Part shown: piece by piece, positions 1 through 9,141 of the stretch
Position numbering within the stretch: the first letter of the stretch is position 1
How the letters are laid out: each line of letters starts with the position of its first letter
Origin: Actinacidiphila cocklensis
Lineage (GTDB): Bacteria; Actinomycetota; Actinomycetes; Streptomycetales; Streptomycetaceae
DNA: 50,898 nt
Assembly (NCBI RefSeq): GCF_907177275.1
Contig: NZ_CAJSLV010000080.1
Coordinates: forward strand, 1-50,898
Reading direction: 5' to 3'
Translations under genes and position numbers: made by a program
Notes under the pieces: generated by a model
What the model saw: only the letters and a program-made list of their open reading frames with translations
The model's database searches: none
Told to the model about the DNA's origin: nothing

Positions 1-2
1 GC

Positions 3-236
3 GACCAGGTCATCCAGGCCAACGGCATCATCGCCGGCACCACCATCGACCTTGTCGGCACCATCGGACGAGCAGTCCTGAACCACCTCATGCCCGCCCG
101 CCGCCTCCGCATCAGCCCCCGCGCCGTCAAACGCCCACTATCCCGATACGCATACAAAAGCCTCAAGATCGACCGGCGCACCTACAAGGCCACCCTCAAC
201 ATCGCCATCCTGACGACAACACCGATCAGCCCCTAA
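3..236 (+). pseudogene. IS4-type transposase, C-terminal end (cut by window edge)
   Basis: The reading frame is open from the window edge to a TAA stop. It encodes about 77 residues containing LMPARRLRISPRAVKRPLSR followed by YKSLKIDRRTYKATL. This Arg/Lys-rich tail (SPRxVKRxxSxY then IDRxxYKATL) is, as I know it, the end of actinobacterial IS4-family DDE transposases. The catalytic part would lie left of the window, so I cannot tell whether the element is intact. It sits about 165 bp from the convergent NACHT gene, which suggests that transposition shaped this end of the island. The family call is from memory of the motif. It could also be another DDE family with the same C-terminal pattern. 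Confidence 0.7.
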
Positions 237-308
237 CTTCACGGCCTTGGGCTTTAGGCAGCCACCATGGGCCGAGCCTCGAAGATCGGGGCCCACTTCG
301 GGCTATTG

Positions 309-331
309 CGGGCAGGTCCACAGCCTGCCCG
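309..331. terminator. Hairpin between convergent transposase and NACHT genes
   Basis: CGGGCAGG at 309..316 pairs perfectly with CCTGCCCG at 324..331 around a 7-nt loop. It lies between the convergent stops at 236 and 402, so it could terminate transcription in both directions. There is no clear T-tract, which is usual in high-GC actinobacteria. Confidence 0.5.
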
Positions 332-401
332 AGTCGCGCAAGCTTACGTGCCCCGATCTCTCGCCCCATGGCAGCTCCCGCCCAAACCCGCTCCACCGAC
401 C

Positions 402-3400
402 TCATTCCTCCTCGAACCAGCCGCCACGCTCTGCAACTTTTGATAGAGGAACTGTCTTTTCGGCTAGCGCCCTCCGCATGCTAACTTCCGCCATCCGAAC
501 CAAAAGGATTGGATACGCTACTGCATTACTTGCGATCTTGCGTGCTACCTCCAATGGAATTCCATCAGACGATCGCAGGTGTCCAATATGCAGCGCGTAA
601 TCGCCTACTACGCGATACCCGCGCTTAATTCTCTCGATTTCCACACCCCACTCCAGATGTCCGGATCGAAGTCTTTCGATCGCACTATTGAAGATAGCTT
701 CATGAACAAAAGCTTCGTCTCCAATGTAACCGGACAGATATTTATCCACAAGTTCCCGTCGCATGCCATCGCTAGACCAAATCGTAAGAATGGCGGCAAG
801 TCGAGGGCTCATCACGTCGGGCAGCAGGTCAAGGCGCACATCGCGAAATACGCGGAGCCATCCTCGGATTTGTTCAATGCTGCCCAATAGTCGGATGCTT
901 TCCCGGCTACTTAGGCTCTCGACCACGTCGTCTAGTTCGCTGCAGACCTTTGCGAGGGTGGCAGGACCACAGAAGGCCAGAGCCACCAAAGCCCAAATCT
1001 GTCGTTCTTCTGAGGTCGCTGCTTCGAGTTGCCTTTTCCACCATGCGGCATTTCCTGCCTGCAGCCGCGCATATCTGACTCGGTCAACCACGCTTACTGA
1101 GTCATCAAACAGCTCACTGACTGGAATTTCATCTCTCTTGCCACGTTTGGACACGAGCGAAAGCGAGCAGGCCATACCCCACACGGGCCACTTCCGCCCC
1201 AGGATGACCTCAACTTGCTTGATATACTGATTGAATGCGCCGTCCGTCGATTGCAAGTCTTCTTGTTGGGGGCTATGCAAAAGCCCCTGAAATGATCGAA
1301 CCACCGCATCAATTCTAGAATCCTGCACAGGAGTCAGTTCGCTCTGCGGAATGACGAAGCCAACTCGGCGAGTTAGGTTTTCACCATATGTGCGTCGAAT
1401 GTCATGGTGATAGTTATTCAATAGAGCCATAGGATTGAGTGCCACACAAAGAAGATCGACCGTAATTTGACTCTTGCGCGGAATTCGGAACCCTGAGATG
1501 AAACCATTGAATAGGGCGTCTCGGAAATACGCAAGAAGATCGGGCCGCAGAGTAAAGTAGCTAGCTCTGCCCGCAGCGATGACCGCCTGGATTACCTCGT
1601 CGTGAAGAGGAACATCGAACTCCGTAAAGAGGCTGAGCAAGACATCGTCGCCCCGAGAGTTTAGGATCCCGAGGAAGTAGCCAGACCAAATCCAGGAAAT
1701 TTTCTCGTTGATAGAGGAGAGGAGAGGAAATCCCTCCAGCCACAGGCGATAGAGCTCCTCACGGGTTCCATTCTTCTGCGCGAGTGCGGTAATTGAGACC
1801 TGGATGTCACGTGGCGGCCCTCCCTGTAGAACGCCCAGACAGCGCTCAAGGAGTTCGATGCGCCCGCAGCCATCAGGAAGAGTGATGGGCTCACCACCGC
1901 TGGTACTGTAATGATCATCGCCGAGGAGGGAGCGATATCCGTCCTTATCTAGGATTAGTTCAATCACTTTCTTGAGGCTACGTGGATTTTGACTGAAGAC
2001 CCAGTCAGCCACAAGAGTTGCAGAAAGCGAACGAGGGTGAGATGTAAGGCCTAGATCGCTATCGACACAAAGAACCTCAAGCCTATCGACAAGTGACGGC
2101 AATTCGCCCTTACTGAAGCAGCCTGCGTAAAAGCGAGTCACGTTGAGCCAGTGGGTGTTCCGCGCTACAGCATCGAACCGCTCATCCTTTGTCCCACGCC
2201 TTGGGTTTCCCACAGGACTGTATGGAGCAGTTTCGTAGAGAAACCTGCCGGCGAAGTATTCTCGCAACGGCTGGACTTCAAACTCGAACAGACCTTCAAC
2301 TGCACCTACGAGGAAAACGACCCGTTGTGCAAGGCCTGTAAACAGCTCCTTCGTCCAGGCGGGGTCTCTTCCTTCTGAGATGAGGTATTCTTTGATCAGT
2401 TCCCGAAGGCGACTGGCTTCGATTTTTCCAAGAGCTCTACCTGTTTCCGCCTCGCTGTGCAGGACCCAAGCTAGGTAGCGATGCAGGTCAATCAGCACCT
2501 CTTGATGCTTCTTTACAATTTCGCTTTTCTCGGCTTCGCGAGCCAGGAACAGCTCAACATAGATGTCGTATAGCGCTGTCCGCTTGTCGGGAAGACTTCC
2601 ACCTCGTGTGTGAATTACTGTGAGCAAGATGGCGAGCTGCATAGGGTTACGCGCAAGGTCACGCATGTGCGGCTGGTCTAGCTTCTCAGCCAGCGTCTTG
2701 CGGAGATTAGCTGTCTCTTTCGGCTTCAGACGACGAGACTTCGCCCACCGCTCAGAGTATTCTTCGATTAGAGGCCGACCGAGTCGAGTCAAAGTCCATC
2801 GCTGAAATAGCTTGGATGGAAAATCAGAGACCTCGGCTAATGCTGAAGGCCTTGTTGTAACAAGCATTTGAAGAGCGGCGGCAGATTCTTTCATTCGCCT
2901 CGCCGCAGAACCAATCTCTTTCACCATGTCATTGCGGAGGCGGACTTCTGCAACTTCGTCCAGACCGTCAAGAACAATAAGAAGGGAGCTGGAACGCGCG
3001 ACAGCAGACAGATCATCGACAGTGAAGGTACGGCCGCCCGACCTCTCACTGATTAAAGCGCTGATGAATGACTCAAGAGACTTGGACGAATTGGCTGGCC
3101 GCTCCGAATCAGCTTCTTGACTAAATGGGTTCTTGCCCGAAAGCCAAGTCGCGTACTCCCTCAAGTCAACTTTAATTGGGAAGCGAACAGATTTAGCTTG
3201 ATGCGCTTTCGGAAGAGTCCTGAAATCGTGCTTTGCTAGAACACGCATCCTATGCACCTGGCACACGTACTGTGCCAGGGTCGATTTTCCTTGGCCGGGT
3301 CCCCCCTCTAGTACAACCAGGTCAGAAAGTTTCGCTATGTCGTCGTGGAGAAGAAGTCTTGCCGCACCAACAGGTTCATTTCGATCGTTGATCGATCCGT

Positions 3401-4169
3401 CGCGCTGAGCTATCTGTTGAACGATCTCGCGAATTTGTAGCGCCCGTTTTTCTTCCTTTCGGCGCCCCTCTTCGTGCGCGAGGTGAATAACCGCCGGAAC
3501 ATCGACGAATAGATTGAGAATCTCGTTACTCAACTCGACTTGCTTGAAGCGTACTTCGTTGTCCAGGTCGAACTGTTCCACAGCGAAGCTCCGCAAGACA
3601 TCCAGGCGGTTACCCAACAGATCGCCCCCGATGGATTCTGCCAAAGCTTGCAGTAGATCGGTGCCGCGGAGCATGTCAGGGTACGCCCATCTGACGTCAG
3701 CATGCCCGTCACATCTCCGGTCTAGATCATCCCTCCACCACGCGCGAATAGGTACAGGGGAATCCGCATTCAGGAGCTCATTGAGCGTGTCAATCGATCC
3801 CGAACCAGGAAAAGCCGTCCCGGGAACGTTGGACACTAGAATATATTCGATCGCCCCCTTCTTGCGTTTCAGAATATCCAGAATCTTAGGAATTTCACCC
3901 TTCATTGTTTCAATAAGCCACTTATGGACGTCGTCGATACTGAGAGGATTCCTGACAAACTTGACCTGAAATATTCGATAGCCTCCCTGTGGATTCGCAA
4001 ACATCTGGACGGCATCTCGACCTCCATCCCTTTGCCCGACAGGGAAACACTGCGTGCCAGGGTACTCAAGTGAGATAAGTGCCTGACAAAGTTGTTGAAA
4101 CCGCTCAGGGTCCAGTTGCTCGTAGAGGTATGTCAACTTAGTCCAACCTTCCCAACTGGCCGTGCTCAT
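402..4169 (-). CDS. Mrr-like nuclease-NACHT STAND protein, probable anti-phage effector
   Basis: 1255 aa. Residues 20..75 look like a PD-(D/E)XK (Mrr-type) nuclease: GGRDAVQMF with D52, then IFQVKF with the Q68-V69-K70 core. A NACHT-type NTPase follows: Walker A GGPGQGKST at 289..297 (K295), Walker B LLIVLDGLDEV at 396..406 (D401, D404, E405). The last roughly 600 residues are helical, without repeats I could name, and presumably act as sensor. In bacterial NACHT and Avs proteins, ligand sensing by the C-terminus causes oligomerisation that activates the N-terminal effector; here that would be DNA cleavage. The gene is clearly AT-richer than its flanks (many AAA, TTT and ATA codons), pointing to horizontal transfer. 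The ATG has AGGA seven bases upstream. It stands alone with no partner gene. The domain call is firm; the anti-phage role is inferred from the family. Confidence 0.85.
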   Translation of the reverse strand: MSTASWEGWTKLTYLYEQLDPERFQQLCQALISLEYPGTQCFPVGQRDGGRDAVQMFANPQGGYRIFQVKFVRNPLSIDDVHKWLIETMKGEIPKILDILKRKKGAIEYILVSNVPGTAFPGSGSIDTLNELLNADSPVPIRAWWRDDLDRRCDGHADVRWAYPDMLRGTDLLQALAESIGGDLLGNRLDVLRSFAVEQFDLDNEVRFKQVELSNEILNLFVDVPAVIHLAHEEGRRKEEKRALQIREIVQQIAQRDGSINDRNEPVGAARLLLHDDIAKLSDLVVLEGGPGQGKSTLAQYVCQVHRMRVLAKHDFRTLPKAHQAKSVRFPIKVDLREYATWLSGKNPFSQEADSERPANSSKSLESFISALISERSGGRTFTVDDLSAVARSSSLLIVLDGLDEVAEVRLRNDMVKEIGSAARRMKESAAALQMLVTTRPSALAEVSDFPSKLFQRWTLTRLGRPLIEEYSERWAKSRRLKPKETANLRKTLAEKLDQPHMRDLARNPMQLAILLTVIHTRGGSLPDKRTALYDIYVELFLAREAEKSEIVKKHQEVLIDLHRYLAWVLHSEAETGRALGKIEASRLRELIKEYLISEGRDPAWTKELFTGLAQRVVFLVGAVEGLFEFEVQPLREYFAGRFLYETAPYSPVGNPRRGTKDERFDAVARNTHWLNVTRFYAGCFSKGELPSLVDRLEVLCVDSDLGLTSHPRSLSATLVADWVFSQNPRSLKKVIELILDKDGYRSLLGDDHYSTSGGEPITLPDGCGRIELLERCLGVLQGGPPRDIQVSITALAQKNGTREELYRLWLEGFPLLSSINEKISWIWSGYFLGILNSRGDDVLLSLFTEFDVPLHDEVIQAVIAAGRASYFTLRPDLLAYFRDALFNGFISGFRIPRKSQITVDLLCVALNPMALLNNYHHDIRRTYGENLTRRVGFVIPQSELTPVQDSRIDAVVRSFQGLLHSPQQEDLQSTDGAFNQYIKQVEVILGRKWPVWGMACSLSLVSKRGKRDEIPVSELFDDSVSVVDRVRYARLQAGNAAWWKRQLEAATSEERQIWALVALAFCGPATLAKVCSELDDVVESLSSRESIRLLGSIEQIRGWLRVFRDVRLDLLPDVMSPRLAAILTIWSSDGMRRELVDKYLSGYIGDEAFVHEAIFNSAIERLRSGHLEWGVEIERIKRGYRVVGDYALHIGHLRSSDGIPLEVARKIASNAVAYPILLVRMAEVSMRRALAEKTVPLSKVAERGGWFEEE

Positions 4170-4990
4170 GCGAGTCCTGACGACCTTAAGGATGCCAGGG
4201 TAGCGCCGTCAGTCCCAGGAAGGCGGAGATCTGGAAGGTTGACACTCACCCTGATGATCGACCGATCACGCCTCTTGGGTTCGCCAAGCATCGAACGCCG
4301 CCACTCAAGTGATCCCTGAACGTGATCGGCGGCACGTGGAGCCTGTCCGCCGTGATCATATTTCCGGGCTTCAGACATCCTGGCGTCGCAGGTTAGGTTC
4401 CCTTTCATTCACCAACGCTCATGAGCGTTCCGAGGGGACCGCCCATCTGACTTCCCCGCGGCCCAGTCACCCATGCATGCAGGTGAACTCCGTCGAACGG
4501 TTGTCCACTCGGCCTGGAGCTAATGGGGTTGGCGGCTTGTTACCGTTCCCAGGCAGGCCGGAGGGTGACGACTTCGGCGGCGTGGCTGAGGCCGGTGGGG
4601 TGCGGCGAGGCATACGCACGCCCGGTCGGTTGACTCGCCGTCGTGGCGCGGGCTGTCCTCGGCTGAGGTCCAGGCAACGAAGTCGGATCCTGCATTGATC
4701 GACTCTGGGCCGTCTGTGGGCCGTGCGCGGGTGCTCGCGGGTGCCTGACGACGACCAATGACGACCGCTCGCGAGTGGCCAGCAGTCGCTCTGAGCAGGA
4801 ATGACGGCAGATCGCCGCGTCATCCCGCGAGAACCAGGGCACGAAGACGGTCGTAACTCGCCCGTTGATATTTCGCCATCCGCGGTAGCACGACTCCGGG
4901 TTCGTACGACGAGTGAACGTGGCTGCCTCCCAGCATGGTCGGTCCGGAGGCCAGTGCCCACCGGACGTGACCCAGGAGGCGCGCTCCGCG
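4170..4990. other. 820 bp with no convincing gene
   Basis: Overlapping open frames occur on both strands, but none has a good start, recognisable motifs or normal composition; they look like products of high GC. The base composition shifts from AT-rich near 4170 to GC-rich by about 4450, marking the edge of the NACHT-bearing insert. A stretch around 4740..4790 has short GACGACC repeats of no assigned function. Confidence 0.5.
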
Positions 4991-5275
4991 TCAAGAAGCC
5001 GCCCGCCCGCCGTCGCGATGGGCCGCCACGGCGCGCACCGCTTCGGCTAACGCGCGTGCGGCCGCCGCCGGCAACTGCAACCGGACAGCCCCTGAGCCGT
5101 CCGAGGCTGACTGGGCAACCGCCGTCACCCCCTCCACGTCCGGCCACAGGGCCGAGAGAGCCGCAGCCAGCTCAGTACCCGCCGCTACGGCATCCCGCCA
5201 CCCTCCGACTTGTCCAGGCACCGGGGTGGTCCGGTCTCTCTCTTCAGTTCCGGAGGCGTCCCAACGGGCGCCCAT
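4991..5275 (-). CDS. Small hypothetical protein downstream of the ATP-binding/regulatory genes
   Basis: 94 aa, rich in Ala and Glu, with a helical pattern (WRDAVAAGTELAAALSALWP) and a C-terminal ALAEAVRAVAAH helix. I do not recognise a named family, although similar short proteins occur beside ATP-binding regulatory genes in Streptomyces. It is the last of three genes read leftwards (6010..6618, 5303..5824, then this one), with 28 bp separating it from the gene before it. The start is uncertain: the ATG at 5275 has no clear ribosome-binding site, and a GTG at 5221 would give a 76-aa protein beginning just before VGGWRDAV. No membrane segment or catalytic motif is visible. Confidence 0.5.
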   Translation of the reverse strand: MGARWDASGTEERDRTTPVPGQVGGWRDAVAAGTELAAALSALWPDVEGVTAVAQSASDGSGAVRLQLPAAAARALAEAVRAVAAHRDGGRAAS

Positions 5276-5302
5276 CGGTCACTTTGTTCGTCGCTGCTTC
5301 GA

Positions 5303-5824
5303 CTACGGGTGGCGGGCCGCCCAGTCGGCTCGGTAAGCGACCAGGCGGGGCCGAATGTCGTGCTCCAGCCGGTCGGCCTGCTTGCGCAACAGGGTGGCGA
5401 GTTGGCCCAGTTCGGCCGGTCCCAGCCCACTGATCCAGAAGTCCTCGATGAGGTGGATGTTGACGACGGGAACAGGCGACTGGCCGTCGTCGGGCTGCGG
5501 AATGCACTCGATGTTGCCCCCGAGGATCCAGGCGACCTCACCGGGTCCGTAGCCGCCCTGGGCCAAGCGGAGGGACTGGCGGTCGAAGGAAGCTCGGTGA
5601 ATGACGTCGCAGACGGCATTACGCAAGGCCTCCTGCGGGATGCCGGTCCGACTCGGGTCTTCCTCCGCCCAACCTGGCAGGTATCCCCTGACCGTGTCCC
5701 CGTCAGCAGCCGTGAGTGTCCAGGAACGACCAGGGCGTGCCGGTGCCGTGGGCTTGGCCCGCCTCACACTGACGGCTTCGTGCTCGGCCCGGCGGGGTCG
5801 CCGGTCTGTGAACGTACTCCTCAT
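5303..5824 (-). CDS. Conserved GYLPxWAEDDP-domain protein, partner of the ATP-binding protein
   Basis: 173 aa. After a basic N-terminus of about 30 residues comes one domain with WTLTAADGDTVRGYLPGWAE, then VPVVNIHLIEDFWISGLGP, and a helical end LGQLATLLRKQADRLEHDIR followed by YRADWAARHP. The same domain, with the same motif order, is the C-terminal half of the fused protein at 32816..33763, where an RsbW-like ATPase precedes it. The ATPase gene lies just upstream here (6010..6618), so the fusion predicts that the two proteins work together. The layout resembles Streptomyces domains of the DUF6907 kind, but I cannot confirm that. The ATG has GGAGG at a spacing of eight. No enzymatic residues are evident, so it may be a sensory or partner domain. 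Confidence 0.85.
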   Translation of the reverse strand: MRSTFTDRRPRRAEHEAVSVRRAKPTAPARPGRSWTLTAADGDTVRGYLPGWAEEDPSRTGIPQEALRNAVCDVIHRASFDRQSLRLAQGGYGPGEVAWILGGNIECIPQPDDGQSPVPVVNIHLIEDFWISGLGPAELGQLATLLRKQADRLEHDIRPRLVAYRADWAARHP

Positions 5825-6009
5825 GATCTTGACCTCCTGCCGGTGGGGGGACTCGGCCGGATGGCCATCCAGCCGGCTTCATATAGGCGTCCCAGGCGAG
5901 CGCTGCTGAGTCGTCGAGTGGGTCCGCCCCGGCCGCTGCCCGGTGAGGCCCAGACCGGGGTGGGTGGCACGCGGCCGGAGCGGAGTTCGGAGGGGCCTCA
6001 CCGCGTCCG

Positions 6010-6618
6010 TCACCCGGACCCAGGGAGTGGTACCGGTCCGGCTGCCATGGACGGCCGCGGAGTCTGGTCGGCGGTAGGGAGCGGGCCGCCCTCGTGATCG
6101 AAGCGGCAGAAGACGCTCTTGCCACCCTCGTCGCGGGGAGCCCACCAGGCCGCGTCGGACAGGGATTGGATGATCAGCAGCCCCCGTCCGCTGTCCGCGA
6201 GCAAAGCACCAGCGGACGCCTCCGAGTCATCAGCCACGAGTAGGTCCCCAGCGGGGAGCATCGGAGGGGTGGAGTCCTCGTCCGACACCTCCAGGAACAG
6301 GCACGTAGGCCAGGCCCGGAAGGTCACCGCGACACGACGCCCACGGCTGGCCGCCGAGTGCCAGCCGTCGGGGACAGCGTGCTGCACCGCGTTGCCGACC
6401 AGTTCGGACAGGCACAAGGTGACGTCCTCGACGAGTCGGCGAAGTCCCCACTCGTGCAGAACCTCGAAGGCAGTGCGGCGAACGACCGACCCCGTGTCAG
6501 GCGCGTCAGCGTCGAGGGTCACCGAGCGGAAGCGTTCCGATCCAGCGAGAGCGCTGGGCTCCAGGGGATCGGGATGCGCCGTCCGCAGGGGCCAGCGGTG
6601 GGTCTCTCGCGAATCCAT
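6010..6618 (-). CDS. RsbW-like ATP-binding protein (anti-sigma-type HATPase)
   Basis: 202 aa. A GHKL ATPase fold of the RsbW/SpoIIAB type is shown by the N box ELVGNAVQH (72..80), the G1 box VSDED (111..115) and the G2 box SGRGLLII (143..150). Such proteins bind ATP and either phosphorylate anti-sigma-factor antagonists or bind regulators directly; Streptomyces have dozens beside XRE-type genes. This one is read away from the TPR regulator at 6834, with which it shares a 215-bp control region, and is followed by the 5303..5824 gene. A fused counterpart exists at 32816. The ATG at 6618 has GGAGG eight bases upstream. No sigma factor is adjacent, so its target is unknown. Confidence 0.9.
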   Translation of the reverse strand: MDSRETHRWPLRTAHPDPLEPSALAGSERFRSVTLDADAPDTGSVVRRTAFEVLHEWGLRRLVEDVTLCLSELVGNAVQHAVPDGWHSAASRGRRVAVTFRAWPTCLFLEVSDEDSTPPMLPAGDLLVADDSEASAGALLADSGRGLLIIQSLSDAAWWAPRDEGGKSVFCRFDHEGGPLPTADQTPRPSMAAGPVPLPGSG

Positions 6619-6726
6619 CGCGTTGTCCTCCGTCCGTCGGCGGCCGGGTGCGCCGCCGTGTGCAGCAAGTCAACGGCGACACGGATCCGAACGGCAGCGT
6701 TCACAGCGGGGTCCGCGTGACCACGG

Positions 6727-6766
6727 GGGTTCACGCGTCGCGAGGGGGGTTCGTTCGTGAACCCCA
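6727..6766. promoter_or_regulatory. Inverted repeat between divergent regulator and ATP-binding genes
   Basis: GGGGTTCACG (6727..6736) and CGTGAACCCC (6757..6766) are a perfect 10-bp inverted repeat with 20 bp between, so the half-site centres are about three helical turns apart. It lies midway between the start at 6618 (minus) and the start at 6834 (plus), where an operator for the divergent regulator would be expected. Confidence 0.6.
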
Positions 6767-6833
6767 TTGCAGTCGCGCATATGCGTGACAGGATGGGCAC
6801 TTGCCGTCATCGTCTCTGGTGGCAGGAGAGATC

Positions 6834-8207
6834 ATGAGGAAGGAACCGAATCACCGCTTAGCCGCGGTGATGGCCGAGGCCGGCGCCACCAACAAGGGCC
6901 TGGCCCGCCGGGTGAGAGACGTCGCGCTGCGCCACGGAGCACACGTCGGCACCACGCACGTGGCCGTGCAGCGCTGGCTCGACGGCAGCGGCATCCAGGC
7001 GGAAACCGCCGCATACGTCGCTGAGGCACTCGGTAGCAAGCTGGGCCGCCGAATCACCCCCCGCGATGTCGGCTTCTACGTGGCGACCGTGAGCCCGCTC
7101 CCGGTCGGTACGAGCTACGCGGCATCGCTGGGGGAAGCGCTCGGGATACTTGACGGTCTCACGCAACTGCGCCCAGAAGACGAGCCTCCCGGCGCAGAGT
7201 TATTGGCCGAGGGCGAGGTGAACTCCGCCGTCCTGTCATGGCTGGTCTCGCGCCCGGACGGGCTGCCGACCGAGGCGACAGGTTCCAGGCGCATCGGGAT
7301 GCGTGATGTCGCAGCCGTCCGCACGGCAGCCGAGATGTTCATGCGCCTCGACTTCCTCTACGGCGGAGGACACGGACACAAGGCATTGCGGCACTACTTC
7401 CGCCACGAGGTGCTGCCGCTGCTCAGCGCCAGCTACAGCGAACGAGTGGGAACCGCTCTGTTCGGCGCTGCCACCGAGATCGCACAGCTACTCGCGTGGA
7501 CCGCGTACGACAGCGGCAACCACAACCTCGCCGATCGCTACCTGCTGTCCACGCTGCGGCTGACGCAGGTCACCGGCGACCGGATGATGGGGTCACGCAT
7601 CCTCGCCAACATGAGTCACCAGGCCAACTACCTGGGGCAGGCGCCCAAGGCCGCTCGGTTGGCTCGTGCCGCGGTGGAGGGTGGAAGCAACGGCCGCGCC
7701 ACCGCACGAGCCATGGCCCTGTTCGCCGCTCACGAAGCCCGCGCGCTGTCCACAGCCGGGGACAGCAAAGGAGCGCACCGGGCCATGGGAGAGGCCGAGC
7801 GCCACTTAGGGGGCGCGGGGGCAGGGCAAGACCCCGAATGGCTGGCCTACATGGACGAGGCCGAACTCGTCGGCGAGTTCTGCCACTGCTTCCGCGATCT
7901 CGGCGACTCCACGCAATCGGTGGCGTACGCCGAACAGGCAGTCGCGCTCACCGATCCCAAGTACGCGCGAACGCTCGGCTTCTGCCGGATGGTGCTCGCG
8001 CAGAGCCAACTTCTCGACGGCCAGTTGGAGGCCGCCGTCACGACCGCGGGCCTGGCTGTCACGGAGGGAGACGCGCTCCAGTCGGCTCGCTTCCAGCGCT
8101 ACGTCACGGACTTCCAGCGCGAGGTGTCCCCCCACATGACCAACCCGGCGGTCCAGCAGTTCAACGAGCACGTACGCATCGCACTCGCCGGCCTGGACGA
8201 CGAGTAA
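6834..8207 (+). CDS. NsdA-like HTH/TPR transcriptional regulator
   Basis: 457 aa from an ATG preceded by GGCAGGAGAG, which decides this start over a TTG at 6801. The N-terminus (about residues 5..65) is an XRE-like helix-turn-helix with HVGTTHVAVQRWLDGSGIQ, then YVAEALGSKLGRRITPRDVG. The remaining roughly 380 residues are helical TPR-like repeats (for example AYDSGNHNLADRYLLSTLRL and ALSTAGDSKGAHRAMGEAER). This layout matches the NsdA-type pleiotropic regulators of Streptomyces that affect development and secondary metabolism. It is divergent from the ATP-binding gene at 6618, an arrangement repeated by the paralogue at 31302 and the gene at 32816. It likely binds the inverted repeat at 6727..6766. 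The ligand or partner of the TPR part is unknown. Confidence 0.85.
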   Translation: MRKEPNHRLAAVMAEAGATNKGLARRVRDVALRHGAHVGTTHVAVQRWLDGSGIQAETAAYVAEALGSKLGRRITPRDVGFYVATVSPLPVGTSYAASLGEALGILDGLTQLRPEDEPPGAELLAEGEVNSAVLSWLVSRPDGLPTEATGSRRIGMRDVAAVRTAAEMFMRLDFLYGGGHGHKALRHYFRHEVLPLLSASYSERVGTALFGAATEIAQLLAWTAYDSGNHNLADRYLLSTLRLTQVTGDRMMGSRILANMSHQANYLGQAPKAARLARAAVEGGSNGRATARAMALFAAHEARALSTAGDSKGAHRAMGEAERHLGGAGAGQDPEWLAYMDEAELVGEFCHCFRDLGDSTQSVAYAEQAVALTDPKYARTLGFCRMVLAQSQLLDGQLEAAVTTAGLAVTEGDALQSARFQRYVTDFQREVSPHMTNPAVQQFNEHVRIALAGLDDE

Positions 8208-8217
8208 CGGACTCTGC

Positions 8218-9141
8218 TCAGCCGGGTTGCCAGTCCCGGGGCGCGGAGTCATCACGGAGCGAGGCGATACGGCGGGCGTACTCGTCCGCGATCTCCGCGC
8301 TCTCCCCGATGTTCTGCATGAGCCAGGTGGTCATCTTGAACTCCTGGATCGCCCGAAGCGTCGGGAAGCCGCTCCAGTCGCGCAGGTCTCGGCCATACGC
8401 GCCGATGAAGTCGCCGTACTGCTCAGACGTCTGCCACGAGAGGCTGTCGTGTTCGGTGGCGGTGACCATCAGGTCCCACTCGGGGTAGTCGAAGCTGAAG
8501 TTCTCGAAGTCGATCAGGACGACTTGGCCGTCGCGATCAACCATGAGGTTCTGCACGTGCGCGTCCCCGTGGACCGGCCCGCGAGGCGACTCGAACCGTA
8601 GCTCCGCCAACCGCTCGTGGAGTTCGCGGCTGCGTTTGCGCAGGAACTCGCGGTCGTCGCTCGGTATCCCGGCCGTCTTCTCGATGCGCAGCCCCGAGCG
8701 TCCGAACACGTCGTAGTGCGGCAGCTCCAGGTCCGCCGGCGGCCGGAGCGCGTGCAAGTCCCTTAGGACCCGGCCGAGTTCCCCATACGTCGGCTTGCGG
8801 TCGTTCTCCTCGATCAGATGCCAGAACGTCACCGGATGACCGGCCACGACGCGCGCCTGCTCGACGTCCTCTACCACCCGTGAAGCGGGGAAGCCCTCGG
8901 CCTCAAGCCAGCGTGAGACGCGCACCTCAAGCCGGGCCGAAGCCAGGTAATCGGCAGACCGAGCGATACGCACGATGATCGGATGCCGCTCCAACCGGAA
9001 GAGGGCGTTCTCCCCGAGCCGGATCAGCCGAGCCCCGTCCGACCCCAGACCGGCAGCGCGACACGCCTCGATCACCACTTGCTGCGCGCGGGTCGACGTG
9101 AACTCTTCCGACTCTCCGCGCGCAGCACCGGACGACGGCAT
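8218..9141 (-). CDS. Aminoglycoside phosphotransferase-family kinase
   Basis: 307 aa. The catalytic loop is HGDAHVQN (191..198) and the metal-binding motif is VVLIDFEN (D211), the two hallmarks of the APH/choline-kinase family. Upstream, LIRLGENALFRLERHPIIVRIA fits the nucleotide-binding lobe. Family members phosphorylate small hydroxyl compounds; resistance is only one option, and actinobacterial members near regulators often have unknown substrates. The start at 9141 was chosen because GGGAG lies about ten bases upstream; an ATG at 9165 lacks one. The gene converges on the regulator at 6834..8207, with 10 bp between their stops. A second member of the wider superfamily is at 37304, and a fragment of that type at 30062. 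Confidence 0.85.
   Translation of the reverse strand: MPSSGAARGESEEFTSTRAQQVVIEACRAAGLGSDGARLIRLGENALFRLERHPIIVRIARSADYLASARLEVRVSRWLEAEGFPASRVVEDVEQARVVAGHPVTFWHLIEENDRKPTYGELGRVLRDLHALRPPADLELPHYDVFGRSGLRIEKTAGIPSDDREFLRKRSRELHERLAELRFESPRGPVHGDAHVQNLMVDRDGQVVLIDFENFSFDYPEWDLMVTATEHDSLSWQTSEQYGDFIGAYGRDLRDWSGFPTLRAIQEFKMTTWLMQNIGESAEIADEYARRIASLRDDSAPRDWQPG

Noticed and set aside
4467..5433. Several overlapping open frames on both strands
   Set aside because: No starts with good signals, no family motifs and mutual overlap; only 4991..5275 was kept, at modest confidence.
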